Assembly (NCBI RefSeq): GCF_020829595.1 | Contig: NZ_JAIVFW010000015.1 | Coordinates: 1-64,000 of the forward strand | Origin: Nostoc sp. CHAB 5844 | GTDB taxonomy: Bacteria > Cyanobacteriota > Cyanobacteriia > Cyanobacteriales > Nostocaceae | Length of the DNA: 64,000 bases | Direction of reading: 5' to 3' | Part shown: in pieces, positions 52,707-62,451 of the stretch | Position numbering within the stretch: position 1 is the stretch's first letter | Layout: each line of letters opens with the position of its first letter | Translations under genes and position numbers: made by a program | The notes under the pieces: generated by a model | What the model saw: the letters and a program-made list of their open reading frames with translations, nothing else | Database searches by the model: none | What the model was told of the DNA's origin: nothing

Positions 52707-53522
52707 TCAAAGTTCTTTATTTCTCGAACACAACCGCCAAGAATGAGGCGGTAAATCATGATGTTGGCGAAATTGACGTGAGAAATGACATACGTGTTGA
52801 TAACCCAATAGTTTGGCAATTTGCTCAACAGTCTCATCAGTATTGTGAAGTAAAGAACGTGCTTCCGCCATTCGCCGTTTAACAATCCAGTTATTTACAG
52901 TTTCTCCTGTCTGTTTTGCGACTCGATTAGTTAAGTAAGCAGGTGAATAACCAACTGCCTCAGCGACATCACATAAAGTAATTCCTTGGCGGAAATAAGC
53001 TTCTATAAAGTCAAAAACTTCTTTTAATTGCGGAATGGACGGAAAAATAGACTTAGGATTAGTAGTAGCAGGATTCTCTTCTACTGTTACTGATTGTGGG
53101 TTTTTCTCAGATATATTATTGCACCAATTTTTGAGAGAGGCGTGCTTTTGTAGCCGAGTTGCGATCGCCCTGAGCAATTCATCTAGTGTAGAAGGTTTGG
53201 TAATATAGTCATCTGCACCTAATTCCATCCCTTTACGAACATCTGCCCTACTGTCGCTACCAGACAAAAAAATAAAGGGAATAGCTGCTGTCAGCGGATT
53301 TTCATGTAACGCATTTAGAACGCTGTAACCATCCAGATGAGGCATCATAATATCGCAAACTACCAAATCAGGTAGATTTTCTTGGGCTTTTTGAATACCC
53401 ACCATACCATTTTCAGCGCCTATCGCATCAAAACCTTCCAGCTTCAGACCCTTTAAGTAAAGAGTGCGGGTAACGCTATCATCTTCAATAACGAGAATTG
53501 TTCTTGATGATTTGGAAGTCAT
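52707..53522 (-). CDS. Response regulator with AraC-type DNA-binding domain (scytonemin regulator)
   Basis: 271 residues. The receiver domain (about 6-125) has ILVIEDDSVTRTLYLKGL, the phosphorylated Asp in LVVCDIMMPHLDGYSVL, Ser in FIFLSGSDSRADV and Lys in DDYITKPSTLDE. A linker follows, then an AraC/XylS HTH (about 165-265): FRQGITLCDVAEAVGYSPAY, LTNRVAKQTGETVNNWIVKR, IAKLLGYQHVCHFSRQFRQH. It lies downstream of the sensor kinase on the same strand, 173 bp apart, and the pair is divergent from scyA. Established: in Nostoc punctiforme a kinase/AraC-type regulator pair adjacent to the scy genes is needed for UV-A-induced scytonemin synthesis; this gene fits that regulator. Confidence 0.9.
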   Translation of the reverse strand: MTSKSSRTILVIEDDSVTRTLYLKGLKLEGFDAIGAENGMVGIQKAQENLPDLVVCDIMMPHLDGYSVLNALHENPLTAAIPFIFLSGSDSRADVRKGMELGADDYITKPSTLDELLRAIATRLQKHASLKNWCNNISEKNPQSVTVEENPATTNPKSIFPSIPQLKEVFDFIEAYFRQGITLCDVAEAVGYSPAYLTNRVAKQTGETVNNWIVKRRMAEARSLLHNTDETVEQIAKLLGYQHVCHFSRQFRQHHDLPPHSWRLCSRNKEL

Positions 53523-53695
53523 TGTTCTGTTACTAAAATTGTTGACACGAACTATTTATTCAACTCTTGGCAGAGTCTTTAACAGGGACACCATTCATTG
53601 CTTAGTTAATTCGTTGAAGAATGAGCATCATAATTGCCACTCCTGAGTTCTGCTGTGGTTCCAAGTTAGGAATTTTGAGTTAACAGACTCAACAC

Positions 53696-55633
53696 TCATA
53701 ACTCTGAACGATGGAAATTTTGTATACTCAATGGCAGCATTACACTAAAAGTAGTACCTAAGCCAACTTCACTTTCTATGGTGATTTGACCATTATGTAA
53801 ATCTACAAGACTTTTAACGATCGCTAAGCCTAATCCAGTACCAGGAATACTATCGACATTGCTACCACGATAAAACGGTTCAAATATCCGTTGTTGGTCT
53901 ACTAATGGGATACCAATTCCTTGATCTTTAACCTGAAAAAATACTTGCTTTTTATTACAAGAAAGCGTCAAATTAATTATACCCCCAAATGCAGAATATT
54001 TAATAGCATTATCAAGTAAATTCTTGATAATTATCTCTAAGATTTTTTTGTCCAGATAAGCTTGCACACGTTTGTTTTGACAAGCAAAGTTGATGGTATT
54101 TTGCAGATTGCTCATCTGCATTTGTGCTACTAAGCTATTACATAATTTAACTAATTCTATTGATTCTGGCTCAAATTTAAGTCTTGTTGTTTCTGCTTTT
54201 GCATAGAACAAAATCTCATCCAACATTTGGCTCAGTTGTTCGATAGAAGTTTGGATTTGTTCGAGTAAAGGTTCAATTGTTTGCTCTGTTTGTTTGTCAA
54301 CATATCGCTTGAGTAAATCATTAGAAAATGAAACAACATTTAGGGGATTTCGGAGTTGGTGACAAACCATAGACAGGAAACGCGCTCTCAAGTCACCAAG
54401 TTGTTTTGCTTGTTCTAAAGCACTGTTAAGTTCTGATTCGGCGTTTTTATAATCAGTAATATCAATACCGGCAATCATTTCAACTTGTTGACCTTGAAAG
54501 TCAAGTGTGCCATCAAGTTTAGCTACTGCACAAGCCAGCCAGCGTTCCGTACCGTTTTTGGTAAGGATATTTATCTCTTGATATTCAAAGTTAGTCGCCT
54601 CTTTTAACTTCCCTAACAGTCTGTTTTTCCTACTTTTAATTAGTTGGCGAATATCAAAACCAGTTAGTAGTTCTGCTGTTGTGTAGCCTGTTAGCATTTC
54701 TACTGCTGGATTCACATAACAAATTCGTGTACCTTGAATCAAAATAGTGCTTGCATCTGTCGTTTCTGCCAAAGTCCGAAATCTAGCTTCATTCAGCCGT
54801 AATGCTGCCTCAGCTTGTTTTGATTCAGTAATGTCCCAAACACTCCATACTCTACCAGTGATTTTTCCTTTTAACCACTGAGGTTGAGAATAGTTAGCAA
54901 ATATTCTGCCATCATTTAACTCGATAATGTCGTAGCTTTCAATATCAGATTGGCTAGAAATTTCCCAAATCAGCCGATTAAAAGTTTCTGGATGCTTTAT
55001 TTTGTTTTCAAAAAATGCTTTGCACTGCGGACATTTCTGAGAGCGAAATAGAGATTTTGGGATTTGCCACATATCCAAAAATTTCTGATTAACGCTGAGG
55101 ATATCTCCTTCAAAGTTAATTGTGACAATGCCGATCGCAGTAGATTCTAGTGTCGAACTAAGTAAAGATAGAGATGTTTCTAGTTCAATTTCTCTTTGCT
55201 TGAGTTCAGAAACTTGCTGTTGTAATTGTTCGTTAGCATCTCTTAACTCATTAATCCACTTTTGGGCGCTTAACTCTATGATTTCATGGCTTTTATCCCG
55301 CACAAAAGCATAGCTACAATTCCTCCCTTGATATTCTAAAAAGTTAAGAGATATTTCTACTAAAAATATTCGCCCTCCTTTAGCTCGATAGCGAGTTTTT
55401 AAAGTAACAGCCTCTTGTAATTTTTTCTCCGTCCAATTGTGAAGAGAAAAATCTAAATCAATATCATACAACGCCATTGACAGCAATTCTTCACGCGAAT
55501 ATTCCGTCATCCTACAAGTTGCATCGTTGACATAAAGAAACTGCCAGTTTGCTCCTAAACAGAAAGCCGCATCTACAGCATTATTAATCAGTAAATGAGC
55601 AAACTTAAACTCTAATTCTGACTGTAGTGCCAT
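53696..55633 (-). CDS. PAS-domain sensor histidine kinase next to the scytonemin operon
   Basis: 645 residues, soluble. Three PAS domains: about 8-125 (DAAFCLGANWQFLYVNDATC), 150-275 (AIGIVTINFEGDILSVNQKF) and 285-400 (TLAETTDASTILIQGTRICY). A coiled coil (WINELRDANEQLQQQVSELK) lies between the first two. The kinase core has the phosphorylated His in RFLSMVCHQLRNPLNVVSFS, N box LEIIIKNLLDNAIKYS, G1 VKDQGIGIPLVDQQRIFEPF and G2 GSNVDSIPGTGLGLAIVKSL. No membrane segment or chromophore-binding GAF is present, so any UV-A signal must come through PAS domains or another protein. It is transcribed away from scyA with the AraC-type regulator. Confidence 0.92.
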   Translation of the reverse strand: MALQSELEFKFAHLLINNAVDAAFCLGANWQFLYVNDATCRMTEYSREELLSMALYDIDLDFSLHNWTEKKLQEAVTLKTRYRAKGGRIFLVEISLNFLEYQGRNCSYAFVRDKSHEIIELSAQKWINELRDANEQLQQQVSELKQREIELETSLSLLSSTLESTAIGIVTINFEGDILSVNQKFLDMWQIPKSLFRSQKCPQCKAFFENKIKHPETFNRLIWEISSQSDIESYDIIELNDGRIFANYSQPQWLKGKITGRVWSVWDITESKQAEAALRLNEARFRTLAETTDASTILIQGTRICYVNPAVEMLTGYTTAELLTGFDIRQLIKSRKNRLLGKLKEATNFEYQEINILTKNGTERWLACAVAKLDGTLDFQGQQVEMIAGIDITDYKNAESELNSALEQAKQLGDLRARFLSMVCHQLRNPLNVVSFSNDLLKRYVDKQTEQTIEPLLEQIQTSIEQLSQMLDEILFYAKAETTRLKFEPESIELVKLCNSLVAQMQMSNLQNTINFACQNKRVQAYLDKKILEIIIKNLLDNAIKYSAFGGIINLTLSCNKKQVFFQVKDQGIGIPLVDQQRIFEPFYRGSNVDSIPGTGLGLAIVKSLVDLHNGQITIESEVGLGTTFSVMLPLSIQNFHRSEL

Positions 55634-56754
55634 TCTAACTCAATACTCCAAATAATAAATAATTTTCTTTGTCCATTTATAAAGTTCTTTTCTGTGTTTT
55701 AAGCACTTCTTCATAATCATTTTAGGAAATGAAATCTTCTCTTTTAGAACTAATAGCTGACGTAAAAATAGACGCAGTGTATGTAGAAGTAAGTAAATTC
55801 TTTCGACAGTTCTGACTGAAATCACCGTTAATATTTGACGACTTCATCAATACAGCGGGATGCCAATGCTTCTCTGTCTTAAGGTTAAGTTAACTGTTAT
55901 TCTTTTTAGAGTTAGCTATTCTGCTTAAGCTCAATGTTCTACTAATGCAGACTTGTTTTTTAATGTTGTTAAATTTCTACAGTTTTTGATATTTAATGTG
56001 ACAAATATCAAAAAAATTTCTGTAGCTCTGCCTTGATGAAAAATTGACTACGTAGTTTTTACTGCCACTTACCTAGCTTCAAGTTACAAGTTTAAATCAT
56101 ACATCTAACCTCTTAATTTTTCTTAACTTCCTTCTTCAGGAATCTAATACACTAAAATCAAATCTCTCATCTGTCAAAAGGAATACATTATTCTTTAGCT
56201 TTATATAAGTATTTTTGAGTCATTTATCTAATCTTGTATAAGTATTTAGGTGTCAACTATCTTAGGTTGTATCTCGTTTGTTAGACTCTCGTAAAATATA
56301 CTGAGTAAATTTTGTAACTGCAACCATAATCATAAAATATGTGTGTTGAATATAAAAATTTGACCATAACAGTCCTGGATCTCATGAAGTTAATATTAAT
56401 TTATTTAAACTTAATTTGACACAACTTGCTAATTAACGCAAGATATCAATCAACATGCTTGACTAAATGCCTAAATGTAGCGCTTACAACAATTGCGAAA
56501 AAATTGGTAACGGTATCAAAAAATTTTTCATTGCAAATAATTATTATTTTCCCGTATTCTGGTTTTCATAAGTACTGCCTTAATTTTCTTCACTTTTTTC
56601 AAAAATTTTTTACTGGGCTGAACAGCCGCACAAACAACTACTGTCAAACCAGCCCGGTCATATTCGTAAAACAAGCAACAAGTTTCTTAGTGTTATATAT
56701 CACCAATTAACCAATTTATATACCCAAGAGCCTTGTGCAAGTATCGGGAATTAT
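55634..56754. other. 1.1-kb divergent control region between the sensor kinase and scyA
   Basis: AT-rich DNA without a credible gene. It must hold promoters for both the two-component genes and the scy operon, and probably the binding sites of the AraC-type regulator. I found no clear inverted or direct repeat that I could defend as an operator. The unusual length suggests a long scyA leader. Confidence 0.6.
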
Positions 56755-56763
56755 GTGAAAGCA

Positions 56764-58656
56764 ATGAGCCAAAATTATACTGATTCCAATTCTCAGATAG
56801 TTACTACTGAGTTGTACCAAGAATTTCCTACAAATGGCACATATTACGTAGAATCACTGGATGGAGATTCTCTGCCGCTTGACCATTTGGAGGAGCAAAA
56901 GGTAATCCAAACTTTGTTACCCAAAAATCTTAGCCCTACGCTCACAGTTGCGGAAGCGATCGCCCAAATGCTAGTCAGCTTGGGTATATGCAGTGCTTTT
57001 GGCATTGCTGGGGGTGCAATGGCCAGTTTGTGGAATGCGCTGTCGAACAGCCAAATGCAAGTGCTGAACTTTCGCCATGAAGCAGGTGCGGCTTTTGCTG
57101 CTGTCGAAGCTTACTTTGCCAGCGATCGCCCAACTGTCGTCTTCACCACCGCCGGGCCAGGAATTACCAACGCTCTCACTGGGTTATTTGCTGCCCGTGG
57201 TGAAGGTGCAAAAGTGATCCTGCTGTCGGCTTGCACCTCAGCACCCCAACGCGGACGCTGGGCAATTCAAGAAACCAGCAGTTACACCTTGCCTAGTGGT
57301 GGCATATTTACTTCAGGAGCATTATTCAACTATGCAATTACAGTCGAGTCTGCTGCTCAACTACCGCAAATTTTCCGCAAACTGGCGCTGGGTTTAGCCC
57401 AACCAGGCGGATTTGTCGCCCACTTGAGCATCCCGACTGCGATGCAAACAAGTTTAGTCGAAGGCATTTCCTGGCCACAACTCGATGTTGATGCATATCG
57501 AATTACGGCTCAAAAAGAAAAAGTTGCTAAATCTGCGGAGTTATTATTCTCCGAACCCTTTGCTATCTGGGTTGGTTTTGGGGCGCGGGATGCTGCTGAT
57601 GAAATCTACGAATTAGCCCAGAAAACAGGTGCAGCCGTGATGTGTTCTCCTCGTGGTAAAGGCATCTTCCCAGAAGATCATCCGCAGTTTGTGGGTGTCA
57701 CAGGTTTGGGTGGTGATGCTTCCGTCATTACCTATATGGAACAACATCCGCCTGCCCGTACCCTCGTACTCGGAACTCGTTTAGGCGAACCGACTTCTTT
57801 CTGGAGTCCGACAATGGTTCCGGCAAAAGGCTTTGTCCATGTCGATATAGATCCGGAAGTCCCTGGTGTGGCTTATCCCCACGCCCATACTTTGGCGATT
57901 CAATCTGATATCAAAGCCTATTTACAGGAACTTTTGGAGCATTTACCAGAAACTCCTTTTGCAACTCAGTTGTTACCTAACCCACAGCCTGAACCAATTG
58001 AATCAGCCCCAGACTATCCAGTACGACCAGAAGTATTGATGGCAGCTATTCAAAAGATAGTTGTAGAGGGTAGTGACGCGGTAGTTTTGGCAGAGTGCGG
58101 TAACTCTTTTACTTGGTCAACTCATTGCCTACGCTTTACAGAACCCAATCGTTACCGAGTCAGCACCGGAGTTGGTGCGATGGGACATGCTGTTACAGGC
58201 GTAGTCGGTGCAGCTCAAGCTAGAAAGGGTAAAGCCGTTGCGATTGTTGGGGATGGGGCAATGCTGATGAATAACGAAATCAGCACCGCCGTCAAATATA
58301 AAATTCCTGCTGTTTGGATTGTCCTCAACGATGCCCGATACAATATGTGCTATCAAGGCATGAAGATATTGGGCTTAAAAGGTGCAGACGCAGAAATTCC
58401 CCCAACCAACTTTGCGATGATTGCGCGTGGTATGGGTGCAGAAGGAGTTGGAGTCTTGAGAGAATCTGACTTAGAAGCTGCCCTCCAACAAGCGATCGCA
58501 TCTCCAGTTCCCTTTGTCGTCGATGTTGTGATTGACGCTGACCGCCCCGCACCTTCTGGCGGCCGCAACAAGAGTTTAGCAGCGCAAGGTGTCAAAGCCA
58601 GCGGCTCAAACACTATAAAAACTCCAGCCAAGCAAGTTTCCTTTCCCTTAGTTTAA
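56764..58656 (+). CDS. scyA: ScyA, thiamine-diphosphate enzyme of scytonemin synthesis
   Basis: 630 residues from the ATG at 56764 (a GTG three codons earlier is possible). An acetolactate-synthase-like ThDP enzyme: PYR domain with the catalytic Glu in LNFRHEAGAAFAAVEAYFAS, FTTAGPGITNALTGLFAARG; a central domain; and a PP domain with the ThDP/Mg motif IVGDGAMLMNNEISTAVKYK (GDG...NN) and WIVLNDARYNMCYQGMK. The N-terminal 60 residues are an extension relative to bacterial acetolactate synthase. Established from biochemistry of the Nostoc punctiforme enzyme: ScyA couples indole-3-pyruvate with p-hydroxyphenylpyruvate to an acyloin-type beta-keto acid. It heads the scy operon. Confidence 0.93.
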   Translation: MSQNYTDSNSQIVTTELYQEFPTNGTYYVESLDGDSLPLDHLEEQKVIQTLLPKNLSPTLTVAEAIAQMLVSLGICSAFGIAGGAMASLWNALSNSQMQVLNFRHEAGAAFAAVEAYFASDRPTVVFTTAGPGITNALTGLFAARGEGAKVILLSACTSAPQRGRWAIQETSSYTLPSGGIFTSGALFNYAITVESAAQLPQIFRKLALGLAQPGGFVAHLSIPTAMQTSLVEGISWPQLDVDAYRITAQKEKVAKSAELLFSEPFAIWVGFGARDAADEIYELAQKTGAAVMCSPRGKGIFPEDHPQFVGVTGLGGDASVITYMEQHPPARTLVLGTRLGEPTSFWSPTMVPAKGFVHVDIDPEVPGVAYPHAHTLAIQSDIKAYLQELLEHLPETPFATQLLPNPQPEPIESAPDYPVRPEVLMAAIQKIVVEGSDAVVLAECGNSFTWSTHCLRFTEPNRYRVSTGVGAMGHAVTGVVGAAQARKGKAVAIVGDGAMLMNNEISTAVKYKIPAVWIVLNDARYNMCYQGMKILGLKGADAEIPPTNFAMIARGMGAEGVGVLRESDLEAALQQAIASPVPFVVDVVIDADRPAPSGGRNKSLAAQGVKASGSNTIKTPAKQVSFPLV

Positions 58657-58671
58657 CTTTCCGGCTGGAGT
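58621..58671 (+). promoter_or_regulatory. Inverted repeat spanning the scyA stop codon
   Basis: ACTCCAGCC (58621-58629) and GGCTGGAGT (58663-58671) pair perfectly over 9 bp with a 33-nt loop that contains the scyA stop. The following TATTTAGG is not a clear T-run. It may attenuate or stabilise the message between scyA and scyB (spacer 248 bp). Confidence 0.4.
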
Positions 58672-58904
58672 ATTTAGGTCTTTGGCGATCGCTAACTAAA
58701 AAGCAAACTTTTTAGTCAACAATTACACCACAAACATTGAGTTTTGACCTGCTCTGCATTTTACCAAAATTGCAAAGTTAGCTAGATAATTTTTAAGATT
58801 TTTTTACAATTAATCGATTCTTATTTAGCTAATTTTGCTGCCTCCTTTAGCCCAAATAGTGTTTCCTTAATTCATTACTAACTAATCAAGAATGGGATAC
58901 CAAA

Positions 58905-59966
58905 ATGCAGCTATTTGAAACTGTTAGAGAAATGGGTCACGAGCAAATCCTCTATTGTCATGGCAAAAATCCTGATATCAGAGCAATTATTGCCATCCAT
59001 GACACTAGCTTAGGCCCAGCTATGGGGGCCACCAGACTTTATCCTTATATCAACGAAGAAGCAGCTTTAAAAGATGCTTTGCGCCTCAGCCGTGGTATGA
59101 CTTATAAAGCTGCTTGTGCTAACATTCCAGCAGGCGGAGGCAAAGCAGTTATTATTGCTAATCCCGCCGATAAAACCGACGCAATGTTGAGAGCTTATGG
59201 ACGATTTGTAGAAAGCCTCAAAGGCCGTTTTATCACAGGTCAGGATGTCAATATTACTCCGCAAGATGTCCGCACCATTAAACAAGAAACTAATTATGTA
59301 GTTGGTGTAGAAGAAAAATCAGGAGGCCCTGCACCAATCACAGCTTTAGGAGTATTCTTAGGCATTCAAGCTGCTGTCGAATTTAGTTGGCAAACCCAAA
59401 GACTTGAAAGCATGAGAGTTGCTGTACAAGGCTTAGGTAATGTAGGCAAAAACCTCTGTCAGCACTTACATGAACATGGCGTTCAACTTTTTGTTAGTGA
59501 TATTAGCCCAGAAAAAACAGCCCAAATAAAACGCTTGTTTGGCGCTACTGTTGTAGAACCAGAAGAAATTTACGCTTTAGATGTAGATATATTTTCTCCT
59601 TGTGCAATGGGAGGAATTATTAATAGTCAAACAATTCCCATCATCCAAGCCAAAATAATTGCTGGTGCTGCCAATAATCAGCTAGAAAATGAGCGTCTCC
59701 ACGGTCAAAGACTGATAGAAAAAGGCATTCTCTACTGCCCTGATTATGTAATTAATGCAGGTGGCATCATCAATGTTTACAACGAGATGATTGGCTACGA
59801 CGAAGATAAAGCCTTCAAGCAAGTAAATAATATCTACGACACACTACTGAAGATTTTTGGCATTGCTTATCAGCAAGGCATCACTACTAATGATGCTTCT
59901 AAACGATTAGCAGAAGAACGGATATTGAAAGCTAGAGCCAGGAAGAACCAGCAAATTGCTGCCTAA
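58905..59966 (+). CDS. scyB: ScyB, tryptophan dehydrogenase
   Basis: 353 residues, Glu/Leu/Phe/Val dehydrogenase family. Substrate domain: AIIAIHDTSLGPAMGATRLY, LSRGMTYKAACANIPAGGGK (catalytic Lys in the GGGK loop), TGQDVNITPQDVRTIKQETN. NAD domain: MRVAVQGLGNVGKNLCQHLH (GxGxxG), VDIFSPCAMGGIINSQTIPI, IIAGAANNQLENERLHGQRL and CPDYVINAGGIINVY. Established: ScyB oxidatively deaminates tryptophan to indole-3-pyruvate for ScyA. All key residues are present. It is followed by scyC after 33 bp. Confidence 0.95.
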   Translation: MQLFETVREMGHEQILYCHGKNPDIRAIIAIHDTSLGPAMGATRLYPYINEEAALKDALRLSRGMTYKAACANIPAGGGKAVIIANPADKTDAMLRAYGRFVESLKGRFITGQDVNITPQDVRTIKQETNYVVGVEEKSGGPAPITALGVFLGIQAAVEFSWQTQRLESMRVAVQGLGNVGKNLCQHLHEHGVQLFVSDISPEKTAQIKRLFGATVVEPEEIYALDVDIFSPCAMGGIINSQTIPIIQAKIIAGAANNQLENERLHGQRLIEKGILYCPDYVINAGGIINVYNEMIGYDEDKAFKQVNNIYDTLLKIFGIAYQQGITTNDASKRLAEERILKARARKNQQIAA

Positions 59967-59999
59967 ACCTGAGCAACTTATTACTTTGAGGAGCGACAA

Positions 60000-60980
60000 G
60001 TGGAAAAAAATACCTTTGCAACATCAGCTTATATTGCTACTTCACCAGAAAGTGCCTTTGAATATCTTTGTAGTTTAAAAAACTTAGATGAATGGACACT
60101 CTTTAGTCGGATGAAAGAGCAAATTGACGAAGATACGTGGCTCGGAAGTGCATCTGGGTATCACAAAAATCTCTACTATCACGTCAAGAAACTCGAAAAC
60201 CCACTATTCTATGGCATTGAGTGGCACTGTGGATTTGAGTACAATCAATACTTCCAAGTTTATCCAGTGCTACTTTTTCCCCCCAACTATATAGAGCCTG
60301 GAACAGACGAAGAAGGCGTGTACTTCCATTGGTTAAGTTTTGTCGATCCCAAACGCCAAACACCAATGATTATGCAGGGAATTCACACCGTCCACACTTC
60401 CGAGTGTCGTTCTCTCAAAGCTAATCTAGAGCGCAAACTTGGTCGGACAACAGCAGCTAAAGGACGCTACTTTATTGATACAGATACTATCTATGTTGAC
60501 GCTCCAGTAGAAATCGGAGTTGATTATTTAAAAGATGTCAAAAATATCGATGAGTGGGCGCATTTAGTACGTCCTATAAGTGAAGTTAGTGGTTCATCAG
60601 GCGACTTCTTAGATGAGTATGACCAGAAAGTTAAAATCTCCGTGCGTGTTCATAGCTTAAGTAAATACTACTTACTAGAACAAGAATATTTTTATCCAGA
60701 TTACGACTACTATCAGCGTTCCGTAGCCTTGCTTATCCCCATTGCTTATGCTTTTGGCGACCCTGAAGCTTCTGGTTTAATTCTGCATCGCATTACCTTG
60801 TGGAAAACTGGAGAACAACTTGCTCACGGCAAACTCCAGATAGAAGACTTCGGTGCAGAAAGCATGAACATCAAACGTCTCCTAGAAGGCAAAGCTGGCA
60901 ACCTCAAGTCTTTTGACAGAGGCATGAGCTATGTACCAGTAGCAAAAGAACCAGAATTAGTTGGAAGTAAAAAAGGCTGA
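60000..60980 (+). CDS. scyC: ScyC, scytonemin cyclase
   Basis: 326 residues from a GTG with GAGGAG about 8 bp upstream. ScyC cyclises the ScyA product to a tricyclic indole ketone precursor (established for N. punctiforme). The sequence shows an internal duplication: SPESAFEYLCSLKNLDEWTL (about 15-34) against APVEIGVDYLKDVKNIDEWA (about 168-187), each followed by a strand-rich segment (YHKNLYYHVKKLENPLFYGI; YDQKVKISVRVHSLSKYYLL). The layout of a helix then long curved sheet resembles a START/SRPBCC fold, repeated twice. No signal peptide, so it acts in the cytosol with ScyA and ScyB. The last 20 residues are basic and variable. Confidence 0.92.
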   Translation: MEKNTFATSAYIATSPESAFEYLCSLKNLDEWTLFSRMKEQIDEDTWLGSASGYHKNLYYHVKKLENPLFYGIEWHCGFEYNQYFQVYPVLLFPPNYIEPGTDEEGVYFHWLSFVDPKRQTPMIMQGIHTVHTSECRSLKANLERKLGRTTAAKGRYFIDTDTIYVDAPVEIGVDYLKDVKNIDEWAHLVRPISEVSGSSGDFLDEYDQKVKISVRVHSLSKYYLLEQEYFYPDYDYYQRSVALLIPIAYAFGDPEASGLILHRITLWKTGEQLAHGKLQIEDFGAESMNIKRLLEGKAGNLKSFDRGMSYVPVAKEPELVGSKKG

Positions 60981-61114
60981 AGTATGAAGTCTGAAGTATG
61001 AAATAAAGAAACCCTAATAAGTACTTTAATTACGCCGAAATACACTAGCAGACTTTCAGTAAAAAACCTTTGCGTACCTCCGCGTTTACCTCCTTATTCC
61101 TCTGCGTTAAAAAA
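60981..61114. repeat. Short-tandem-repeat tracts between scyC and scyD
   Basis: GGCTGAAGTATGAAGTCTGA follows the scyC stop, and 61065-61108 has CTTTGCGTACCTCCGCGTTTACC and CCTCTGCGTT, another repeat type common in Nostocales spacers. An open frame from 61070 runs through the latter, which is why the scyD start is placed later. Confidence 0.6.
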
Positions 61115-62410
61115 ATGCAACACATCAAACTCAAAAAACTCACAATTACCCTTTTAACTGTTTGTGTTGCCACTGTTGGCGGAATCAAAACAGCCTCCGC
61201 AGCCTCTTTTTCCGTCATCGCAGACGGTTTGAACAATGCCAGAGGTTTGAGTTTTGGCCCTGATGGTCATTTGTATGTCACAGAGGCAGGAACCGGAGGA
61301 AATGGAGCTTGTGTGCCATCGGTTAGCGGTCAAGGCGGTTCTTTGTGCTATGGCATCAGTGGTAAAGTTCTCAAAATCGAGAACGGCCAGGCGAAACCTG
61401 TACTGACAAACTTACCTTCCATAGCCTTAGCCGAAGGTACAGCAGCAGGTGGAGTGCGGGATATCCAATTTGATGCCGCAGGTAAGCCCTATGTTTTGGT
61501 GGGATATGGGGCTGATCCCACCTTTCGCCGCAATTTGGGCAACACTGCACTGGGAAAAATCATTACCCCGGACTTTCAAAAAAATTCCTGGAAAAGTGTT
61601 GCCGATTTAGCCAACTATGAACTCGTCAATAACCCCGATCGCGCTGATCTTAATAGCAATCCTTTGGGCTTTTACATAGATGGCGATCGCATAGTTACCG
61701 TTGATGCCGGAGCCAATGATTTACTCACTGTCAAGACTGATGGTAGTAACTTGCAAGCACTCACGGTGTTTCCCCAAGATATATTAACTAACCCAGTCTT
61801 CCCACCCACAGGTACGCCATCCAACGAACCAGGCCAAGTACCAACCCCCACAGAACCACCACCATCAGAGATTGCTATCCAAGCAGTACCTTCCAGCGTG
61901 GTTAAAGGCCCTGATGGTGCTTACTACATCAGCCAATTTACTGGTTTTCCCTTTCCTGAAGGCGGAGCCAAAATCTATCGAGTTGGGACTGATGGCACAA
62001 CCACAGTTTATGCGGATGGTTTTACCCAACTAACAGACTTAGAGTTTGATACTGCGGGTAATTTGTATGCCTTGCAGTATGCCAATCAGTCAGCTTGGAA
62101 AGGTGATTTTGATGGTTCGCTGATCAAAATAGCGGCTGATGGCACTCGCACAACGATTCTCAGTGGCAATGGTTTAGAGTCACCCAATGCCTTGACCATT
62201 GGCTCTGATGGTGCATTTTACATCAGTAACCGGAGCGATCGCCCCGGACAAGGACAAATCATCAAAGTTGAGAATCAACAATCTGTTCCCGAACCAACTT
62301 CTAGTTTTGGCCTATTAACGTTTGGCGTTCTGGGCATTAGTTGGTTACGGAAGCACAAACCCAGTAGTAGCAACTCCTCGGAAAAGTCATTTCCTCCCAA
62401 AAATGACTGA
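61115..62410 (+). CDS. scyD: ScyD, exported propeller protein with PEP-CTERM end
   Basis: 431 residues from the ATG at 61115, which opens a signal peptide (MQHIKLKKLTITLLTVCVAT ... KTASA). The mature part has NHL-like strands: LNNARGLSFGPDGHLYVTEA, VRDIQFDAAGKPYVLVGYGA, VVKGPDGAYYISQFTGFPFP, LTDLEFDTAGNLYALQYAN, PNALTIGSDGAFYISNRSDR, a six-bladed beta-propeller pattern. The C-terminus reads VPEPTSSFGLLTFGVLGISW followed by LRKHK, a PEP-CTERM sorting signal (PEP, hydrophobic helix, basic end). The protein belongs to the ScyD/ScyE family. Its exact step is not established; periplasmic oxidation or dimerisation is proposed. It is 41 bp from scyE. Confidence 0.9.
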   Translation: MQHIKLKKLTITLLTVCVATVGGIKTASAASFSVIADGLNNARGLSFGPDGHLYVTEAGTGGNGACVPSVSGQGGSLCYGISGKVLKIENGQAKPVLTNLPSIALAEGTAAGGVRDIQFDAAGKPYVLVGYGADPTFRRNLGNTALGKIITPDFQKNSWKSVADLANYELVNNPDRADLNSNPLGFYIDGDRIVTVDAGANDLLTVKTDGSNLQALTVFPQDILTNPVFPPTGTPSNEPGQVPTPTEPPPSEIAIQAVPSSVVKGPDGAYYISQFTGFPFPEGGAKIYRVGTDGTTTVYADGFTQLTDLEFDTAGNLYALQYANQSAWKGDFDGSLIKIAADGTRTTILSGNGLESPNALTIGSDGAFYISNRSDRPGQGQIIKVENQQSVPEPTSSFGLLTFGVLGISWLRKHKPSSSNSSEKSFPPKND

Positions 62411-62451
62411 CCACAAATTTTCAAACCTTACTAATACACAACTTACGACAA

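Noticed and set aside
61070-61114. Upstream start for scyD
   Set aside because: These 15 codons are read from a short tandem repeat (CTCTGCGTT type); the ATG at 61115 begins a proper signal peptide.
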